Below are positions 58,578 to 64,000 of a stretch of DNA of 64,000 bases, piece by piece. The notes under the pieces were generated by a model that saw only the letters and a list, made by a program, of their open reading frames with translations, made no database searches and was not told where the DNA came from. The DNA lies in contig JAJFLE010000041.1 in assembly GCA_021772835.1 (NCBI GenBank), positions 1 through 64,000 on the forward strand, written 5' to 3'. Source of the DNA: Mariprofundus sp. GTDB lineage: Bacteria > Pseudomonadota > Zetaproteobacteria > Mariprofundales > Mariprofundaceae. The translations under genes and the position numbers were made by a program. Position 1 is the stretch's first letter. Each line of letters starts with the position of its first letter.

Positions 58578-60284
58578 TCAGTTGCTTCTCAGGAAGGCAA
58601 TCAAGTTATCCAGGTCTGAGCCTGTAACACCGTTGAAGTTCATCTTGGTTTTGGCACCAGAGTCACCCGACACTTGCTTGACAGCATCCCTGGTTTTCTG
58701 GCCCAACCAGACTCTCAGCTTGGCATCATCCCATTTCCAGCTGGAAGTTTTTAACGTATCACCATAATTGTAACCAGCCGCAGTGCCTGCCTTGCGATTG
58801 AACACCCCTTTCAAACCGGGGCCGATCTTGTTGACAGTTGTATCAATATTGTGGCACATCCTGCACTTCGAACTGGCGAATTTAGCGCCTGCAACAGGGT
58901 CACCGGTAACAACAACCGTGCGTTGTTTCATCATCGCTGTATTGCCAGATTTATCACTAACCTCATACGTCAGTGTATAGGTGCCAATATTTGCAGTATT
59001 CAGTGAACCTGATTTAGAGAGTCGTGCAGAAATATCACCATCTACATCGTCCATAGCCCTGGCACCAGGATCGTTGAAGCTGGTGCCAACAACGACCATA
59101 AGCGATGTTTCGCCGTTCAGTGTAATCACCGGTCGCGTGGTATCAGATGCTGCTTTCACTGTCACAAATCGGGATACTGTTGCAGCCGCATTTCCTGCCC
59201 TGTCTTTGACATTATATTCCAGCGTATAAATACCAGCCCTGGTGCTATCCACAGAACCTGTCATTAGGATGTGTGTTGAGATATCTCCATCGACATTGTC
59301 TGATGCCATTGCTCCAAAGTCTTTATAAGAAATACCAGCAGTAATAGTTACTGCAGAGTCTCCAATCAATTTGATTACCGGTGCCTTGCTATCCCTTTTT
59401 GCAACCTTGGAGGTTTTTGCTGTTTCAGCGGCTTTTGCAACCTCAGCTGCCTTTGCAACTTCAGCGGCTTTTGCGGCTTTTGCGGCTTTTGCGGCTTTTG
59501 CGGCTTTTGCGGCTTTTGCGGCTTTTGCGGCTTTTGCGGCTTTTGCGGCTTTTGCGGCTTCAGCTACCTTTGCAACTTCAGCGGCTTTTGCAACTTCAGC
59601 GGCTTTTGCAACTTCAGCGGCTTTTGCAACTTCAGCGGCTTTTGCAACTTCAGCGGCTTTTGCAACTTCAGCGGCTTTTGCAACTTCAGCGGCCTTTGCA
59701 ACTTCAGCGGCCTTTGCGGCTTCAGCTACCTTTGCAACTTCAGCAGCCTTAGAGGCTTTTGCAACCTCAGCTGCCTTTGCAACTTCAGCGGCCTTTGCGG
59801 CTTCAGCTACCTTTGCAACTTCAGCGGCCTTAGAGGCTTTTGCAACTTCAGCGGCCTTTGCAATTTCATCGGCTGTTGCAGCCTTGGCATCAACGACTTT
59901 AATAAATCTGTAAACGGGTATTGCATCATTTCCAGCACTGTCACTGACATTATAACCCACGGCATACATCCCGGAGTGGGCAGCATCGAGTGTACTGGTT
60001 GAACGGATACGCTCAGATATATCTCCATCCACATCATCGGCAGCCTTCGCTCCGGCATCGGTATAATGGTCACCGGTCAGGATCATGACTGAATCAACCC
60101 CGTTCAGTGTTATAACCGGCAGAGTAGTGTCTGCAGCAACTGCTTTAGCTTTGTTTGCAGCGCTGTCTTTAGCACTGCCGGACACCTCAGCTTTTGCAGG
60201 CTCAGACTTTTTTTTGCCTGCATCTTCACAACCATTCAAAACCAATAAAGTCATAATGAGCATGGCAAGTATATTTCTGTTCAC
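58578..60284 (-). CDS. Lipoprotein c-type cytochrome with Ig-like DUF5011 domains and an Ala/Lys repeat rod
   Basis: A 568-residue lipoprotein: MLIMTLLVLNGC after a GTG start (60284) with GGGGGA just upstream. Domains in order: an Ig-like DUF5011 domain (ITLNGVDSVMILTGDHYTDA…DDVDGDIS), a long rod of (EVAKAA) and (AKA) units (about 130-300), two more DUF5011 domains (each with DNVDGDIS or DDVDGDIS and GTYTLTYEVSDKSGNTA-like ends), and a C-terminal class I cytochrome c. The haem site is CRMCH in SSKCRMCHNIDTTVNKIGPG. A Met such as in GAKTKMNFNGVTGSDLDNLI could be the sixth ligand. The rod resembles TolA-type helical spacers and would hold the haem away from the membrane. The frame opening at 60392 is not used. 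Confidence 0.85.
   Translation of the reverse strand: MNRNILAMLIMTLLVLNGCEDAGKKKSEPAKAEVSGSAKDSAANKAKAVAADTTLPVITLNGVDSVMILTGDHYTDAGAKAADDVDGDISERIRSTSTLDAAHSGMYAVGYNVSDSAGNDAIPVYRFIKVVDAKAATADEIAKAAEVAKASKAAEVAKVAEAAKAAEVAKAAEVAKASKAAEVAKVAEAAKAAEVAKAAEVAKAAEVAKAAEVAKAAEVAKAAEVAKAAEVAKAAEVAKVAEAAKAAKAAKAAKAAKAAKAAKAAKAAKAAKAAEVAKAAEVAKAAETAKTSKVAKRDSKAPVIKLIGDSAVTITAGISYKDFGAMASDNVDGDISTHILMTGSVDSTRAGIYTLEYNVKDRAGNAAATVSRFVTVKAASDTTRPVITLNGETSLMVVVGTSFNDPGARAMDDVDGDISARLSKSGSLNTANIGTYTLTYEVSDKSGNTAMMKQRTVVVTGDPVAGAKFASSKCRMCHNIDTTVNKIGPGLKGVFNRKAGTAAGYNYGDTLKTSSWKWDDAKLRVWLGQKTRDAVKQVSGDSGAKTKMNFNGVTGSDLDNLIAFLRSN
59404..59880 (-). repeat. Coding tandem repeats (18-bp and 9-bp units) in the cytochrome rod
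   Basis: The 18-bp unit GCGGCTTTTGCAACTTCA (plus strand) encodes EVAKAA on the minus strand and recurs many times with small changes. In the middle (about 59466-59565), about eleven direct 9-bp units GCGGCTTTT encode AKA steps. The 9-bp block is flanked by 18-bp blocks on both sides. Such arrays change length by slippage or unequal recombination, always in frame. Confidence 0.9.
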
Positions 60285-60422
60285 TGTTTCCCCCTTTGAT
60301 ATGCCGATGATTAGTAGGTAAAATGGCAAGTTTGTCAAAGCCCTGTCCACAATTATCCGCTTAAGGCACAATTGTAGGCAATATATTTTCAAATGTGTTT
60401 TTCAAAAGGACAAGACCCATAT

Positions 60423-60680
60423 ATGAATGAACAACCCAATAACCCACTACACGGCATGACGCTGGAAATGATAATCGAAAGTCTGGTTGAGCACTATGGC
60501 TGGGGTGAGCTGGGCATCCATGTGAAAATCCGCTGTTTCAACAACAACCCTACAGTAAAATCCAGTCTGGCATTCCTGCGCAAGACCCCCTGGGCAAGAG
60601 CCAAGGTCGAAGAATTATACCTGAGCATGCTAAGAGAAAAAGAGGGTAAAAATATACCGGCCTGGCCCTACTCCGAATAA
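60423..60680 (+). CDS. VF530 family (DUF2132) DNA-binding-like protein
   Basis: An 85-residue protein with [40 protein letters not shown] and [20 protein letters not shown], the constant blocks of VF530/DUF2132. A structure of this family suggested DNA binding, but the role is unproven. I use the ATG at 60423 because homologues begin close to NNPLHG; an ATG at 60393 is upstream in frame, before the AAAGGA. A single-gene unit between the cytochrome and PEP carboxykinase genes, divergent from the former. Confidence 0.8.
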   Translation: MNEQPNNPLHGMTLEMIIESLVEHYGWGELGIHVKIRCFNNNPTVKSSLAFLRKTPWARAKVEELYLSMLREKEGKNIPAWPYSE

Positions 60681-60905
60681 TCTGGACAGGTGAAAGCTGT
60701 CATGCAAACACACGTAAAATGGGATCAAAAGCTTTTAGATATGCATACTCCATATGCCTAAGATTTACAGCCACGTAGAATAAAACCTGCGCTTTGTTCG
60801 ACAGAACCATTGATAAAGCAGAACTCTTGTGGCTTCCGGTATCACTGGTGATATCATGAAACGAGCAACCATGAACGCATATCGATCAACTACTGGGTGT
60901 ACTCT

Positions 60906-63900
60906 ATGACTGAGACTGTAATGGCACACGACAATCAAAAGAGCACAGCTCCTCCGCATGTGTGGCACCAGCATATCAATCTGAAGCTGGCCGCACTCGG
61001 CCAGCCGACCTGCCAGCTCGATAGTGGTGACCAGTCTTACCTGACAATTGCTGACATCCTGCTCAAACACTACGCCCGACAAAGACGCCTGTTATCGGCA
61101 TACCGGTGCCCTGCCGATCAGCGCATTCAGAATTTTCTCAACAGCTATCTGGCCGAGAATGACGTAGCCCAACGCATCGAGCTGCCCGGCACCACATTTA
61201 TCCTTGATAGGCCGGGCATGGCACGCGAAGTATCCCTGCCATTGAACGGCACCCATTTTCATTCCGATCTGGTTGATTCATACCGCCTGTTGCAAGGCGT
61301 GCTGCACAACCCTAAAAGCGATCGCCGCACCACCAAGGGTGTCTTTCATATCGCAGCCGGAGGTCTTCCTGTACCAGCCGATAAACTTGAAGTGCCAGTC
61401 GCAGTTTTTGGTGCTTTGCTCAGGGAGGCGCTTGATCCCCTCCGCTCCTTGCTTGAGCTGCCCGCGACCAGCGAAGAAGAACAGAAGGCGGAGGTATGGG
61501 TATCCCTGCTGCTGCGTCCAAAAGTACGCCCGGGTGTACCGGGTGTTGTCGGTGTTGCAGGGCTGTTATCTGACAAGAGCCTTGAGGTGCGTATGTTTGC
61601 ACCCGGAGGACTGGTATCCAACCTTGATTTTGTGGAATCTATTTTCGGCAATGCCGGTGACCCATTCCTGACAGAAAATGATGCGGCACTCGATATCGAA
61701 CACTGGACCGGCCAGAGCGGTTGCATCATTCTCGCTCCGCATCTGGTCAAACTGAAAAAAAAGGATCTTGGTTTACCACATCTGAACGATGCCAGTGAAA
61801 GGCAGCGTCGGGATGGTATGTGCTGGCAACATGACGATGAGTTATACAATGATGGAAGTGCATTCAAGGTGGTCTGCCGTGATAAACGCGGTATTATTGT
61901 CACCATTATCGCCGACAACTATTTCGGCTATAGCAAGAAAGAGATCAAATCCCAGATTAGCTATTCAGCCAATCTTTTTGGTGGTTGCGAAGAGGAGCAT
62001 GCAGGCGGTGCGCTGGCTTTCCCGCGTTATAATCTCGGTGAGGTCTATATCCCCCGTGCCATTGATATGCTCGACAATCACACCTTTTCCGATCTCTGTC
62101 ATCGACTGGGCGATAGCATTGAGCTGAAAGCGGAGGGTTATGCAGTTGATAAGCAGTATCCAGATATCATCTATCTGCCTGAAACTGCCCGTATCAGCCT
62201 TCATGACATGCAAACCTGCTGGCAAAACCCATCAGGGCCGCAGCAACTTAAACTGCTTGCATCTCATGTCTTCATCTATCCAAGCGGTTTCAGAGTACGC
62301 ATGGAGCGCCCTGCCCATTCACCCAACTGGCGACTGATTGGAACGATTGGTGAAGGCACATTCTGCCATAAACCGAGCACTGTTTCCGGAGGGGGAAAAT
62401 CGGAAATCTCCAAATCTATCGAGGGAGCAGTCATTTCGGGTCCTGTTTACGTGGATAACTTTGATAGAGATTTGAAGCAGGTGCGTGCCATCTTCGAGCG
62501 CGATTACAGCAACCGTTTTCGTCACCCTGAATCGCAGGAACCGGATGAGCGCAGCCTGCTTAGTAAAGAGCGCAGCCTGGGCTCTGTGATTAAACTGTTA
62601 ACACCTTCGGTGAATGACTATTCAGATACATACAACCAGTGGCTGCAGAGCATTCCGCACCATATTCTGGCCCTGGCCTTCATGATTAAACGCTTTTACA
62701 GAAGCGCATGGGAAAACAATTGGCACGAGCATTTCTCTGTTGACACAGTCAATGGCAAACCCGGCCATGAACTGCGCTACAATGGACGCAAACTGATGGC
62801 CAGTTATCTGCGCGTGGGGTTTGCAGATGACGGCAGCTGGCGCCTGTTCAAGCTGCGTCAGGATTTTGTTGCATCGCATAAAATCCAGATGGAGGATGAC
62901 ATCAGTGCCTCCATCGTCATTCCTGCACATTACGTCAGCGGCCTTAACCCTGAGTTTGATCACCCCTGCATCAAGCTGGTGGATAACTGTGAACATACTC
63001 TGTTTCAACGCCCGGATGAAGCGATCAACCGCGGCTCGGACATTCAAACCGAGACTGACCTATCCAGTGGAAACAGTTTCATCTCCAATTTTGAACCACT
63101 GCAGCGCGAAGATGCGAAAGAACTGATTGAAGACGTGATGCATTTCGAGCAGTTCAGTCCTGCCATGCAGTCTCTGATACGCAATGCCGCCAATATGGAT
63201 GAGTCACTCTATTTTGTTTCTTCCGCTCACCCGAGAATAGTTGACGGTAAAGCAAGCCTGAACGTACGTTATCTGCAACAACGGCCAGACCTGGCAGATC
63301 CACGCTCGCGTTATCTGGCCGAAATCAGCACACGTCTGAGTCGGGGGCTGCAAGCTGATCAACCCGTCTACTTCCCGGTCAATGCGGTGCTTCCCGGTCG
63401 ACGCAATAACCCGCCGGAATCGGGTATCCGATCACTGGCAGTGTATAACCCGATCCATTATCAGGAGTTACCGGAACTATTCATGGATTTCATAAGCAGC
63501 CTGACCGGAAAATCCCCATCAACCACGGGAGCAGGTTCGGAAGGTGCTCTGACCAAGGGCCCGTTCAATTCACTGACTGCTACGGCTGATCTGAACACCG
63601 CACTGGTCTCCTTCATGTTGTGTGGTTATGACGGATTTACCACTGCAGCAGGTTATATCGGCTCAAAAAGGAGAATCGATCACGATATCAGTATGTTGAT
63701 CCCGGAAATATGGTGTCGTCTGCCTGCCAAAGTCCAGAAACCCGCTTATATGATCAAATGGGGATACCTGAAAAAACTGGAAGATTTTGAATACAACGGC
63801 AAAACTGTTTTCGCCAGCAGGCTCGGTTACCGCATCACCAGGCGTTTTGTGCGCAATCATTTTGGCAAACTGTTTGATACACCCATGATGGTATTCGACA

Positions 63901-64000
63901 AAGCCATGTTAAAGCCGGAATCACAGGATATGGAGAGCTTTGTCGATGGCATCAACAATATCTGTGAAGCACATCAGCGCGTTGCGCTGGACTACTTTGC
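60906..64000 (+). CDS. PPi-type phosphoenolpyruvate carboxykinase, cut by the window end
   Basis: The frame runs 1031 residues without a stop to the edge. The family I recognise is the pyrophosphate-dependent PEP carboxykinase of Propionibacterium and Entamoeba (about 1100-1150 residues), which links PEP, CO2 and phosphate with oxaloacetate and PPi. Shared text includes RTTKGVFHIAAGGLPVPADK, FIFG-like FGNAGDPFLTENDAALD, HLVKLKKKDLGLPHLNDASE, the P-loop VSGGGKSEISKSI (493-505), GRRNNPPESG (831-840) and STTGAGSEGALTKGPFN (about 873-889). The likely start is the ATG at 60906; an ATG at 60921 is also in frame. This gene is often labelled hypothetical. Identification is from memory of the family, so a search should confirm it. 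Confidence 0.75.
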   Translation, partial: MTETVMAHDNQKSTAPPHVWHQHINLKLAALGQPTCQLDSGDQSYLTIADILLKHYARQRRLLSAYRCPADQRIQNFLNSYLAENDVAQRIELPGTTFILDRPGMAREVSLPLNGTHFHSDLVDSYRLLQGVLHNPKSDRRTTKGVFHIAAGGLPVPADKLEVPVAVFGALLREALDPLRSLLELPATSEEEQKAEVWVSLLLRPKVRPGVPGVVGVAGLLSDKSLEVRMFAPGGLVSNLDFVESIFGNAGDPFLTENDAALDIEHWTGQSGCIILAPHLVKLKKKDLGLPHLNDASERQRRDGMCWQHDDELYNDGSAFKVVCRDKRGIIVTIIADNYFGYSKKEIKSQISYSANLFGGCEEEHAGGALAFPRYNLGEVYIPRAIDMLDNHTFSDLCHRLGDSIELKAEGYAVDKQYPDIIYLPETARISLHDMQTCWQNPSGPQQLKLLASHVFIYPSGFRVRMERPAHSPNWRLIGTIGEGTFCHKPSTVSGGGKSEISKSIEGAVISGPVYVDNFDRDLKQVRAIFERDYSNRFRHPESQEPDERSLLSKERSLGSVIKLLTPSVNDYSDTYNQWLQSIPHHILALAFMIKRFYRSAWENNWHEHFSVDTVNGKPGHELRYNGRKLMASYLRVGFADDGSWRLFKLRQDFVASHKIQMEDDISASIVIPAHYVSGLNPEFDHPCIKLVDNCEHTLFQRPDEAINRGSDIQTETDLSSGNSFISNFEPLQREDAKELIEDVMHFEQFSPAMQSLIRNAANMDESLYFVSSAHPRIVDGKASLNVRYLQQRPDLADPRSRYLAEISTRLSRGLQADQPVYFPVNAVLPGRRNNPPESGIRSLAVYNPIHYQELPELFMDFISSLTGKSPSTTGAGSEGALTKGPFNSLTATADLNTALVSFMLCGYDGFTTAAGYIGSKRRIDHDISMLIPEIWCRLPAKVQKPAYMIKWGYLKKLEDFEYNGKTVFASRLGYRITRRFVRNHFGKLFDTPMMVFDKAMLKPESQDMESFVDGINNICEAHQRVALDYF

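Noticed and set aside
59404-59880. Possible CRISPR-like array
   Set aside because: The units are contiguous, short and coding, with no spacers.
59371-59913. 180-codon plus-strand frame made of FATSAA repeats
   Set aside because: It is the mirror of the Ala/Lys repeat in the cytochrome gene. The minus frame has signal, domains and haem motif.

Overview
The window looks like a chromosomal segment of a free-living Gram-negative proteobacterium. Evidence for an outer membrane and a proteobacterial background includes BamB, RlpA, MltB, a PilW-type pilotin, RodZ, RatA/RnfH, 6S RNA and lipoproteins with clear lipoboxes. The mix is a gamma-like core gene order (yfgM-bamB-der; rlmN-pilW-rodZ), a norspermidine pathway, persulfide dioxygenase, a pyrophosphate-type PEP carboxykinase and small dispersed intergenic repeats. 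That would fit a marine Zetaproteobacterium (Mariprofundus-like) or a deep gammaproteobacterium. The sequence alone does not fix the taxon. No rRNA, tRNA, CRISPR array or intact transposase gene was seen.

Layout. 1-4.8 kb: remnant of an HD-GYP gene, a peroxiredoxin-fold protein without the usual cysteine, then agmatinase and the two carboxynorspermidine enzymes. 4.9-15.1 kb: minus-strand housekeeping genes (pentapeptide protein, rnfH-ratA-der-bamB-yfgM, and carB-greA-small ORF-DUF4149-permease). 15.2-17.9 kb: an EAL-domain remnant, two small glycosyltransferases and an ATP-grasp protein. 18.2-23 kb: a GH130 enzyme with a GPH-type sugar permease that carries an extra beta-rich domain, 6S RNA, and a persulfide dioxygenase-TauE pair. 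23-27 kb: radical SAM, YgjP, aroK, CoA-binding, methyltransferase and GyrI-like genes. 27.2-30.8 kb: a gene-poor stretch with two unknown secreted proteins between diverged direct repeats and homopolymer tracts, a MarC protein, and a GGDEF remnant. 30.8-35.4 kb: ion transport and membrane genes (MscS-like, MgtE regulatory-domain protein, MgtE, MarC, a truncated CNNM gene, a cyclic-nucleotide-binding membrane protein). 35.5-39.2 kb: small orphan genes, an AraC regulator and scars of mobile or defence genes around REP-like motifs. 39.2-42.9 kb: rlmN, mtnP, pilW, rodZ. 43.1-52.5 kb: pcm and a lipoprotein, a repeat cluster, then a tight plus-strand run mltB-rlpA-LOG-rluA-dacC-daat-HAD-hslO-M48 for envelope and protein maintenance. 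52.6-55.6 kb: tandem orphan paralogues, a methyltransferase, a three-way-junction structure, and a TIR-centred defence locus with broken partners. 55.7-64 kb: a spermidine-synthase-like gene, a PhoD-type phosphatase followed by a duplicated tail of the former gene, a repeat-bearing lipoprotein cytochrome c, a VF530 protein, and a PPi-type PEP carboxykinase cut by the window end.

Common threads. (1) Three separate remnants of cyclic-di-GMP genes (HD-GYP, EAL, GGDEF) show that this family is being lost locally. (2) Polyamine chemistry recurs (agmatinase, norspermidine branch, MTA phosphorylase, spermidine-synthase-like protein). (3) Most operons show TGATG, TAATG, ATGA or GTGA overlaps, so start calls can often be fixed by coupling. 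(4) Accessory DNA is confined to about 27-30, 35-39, 44.4-45 and 54-58.6 kb.
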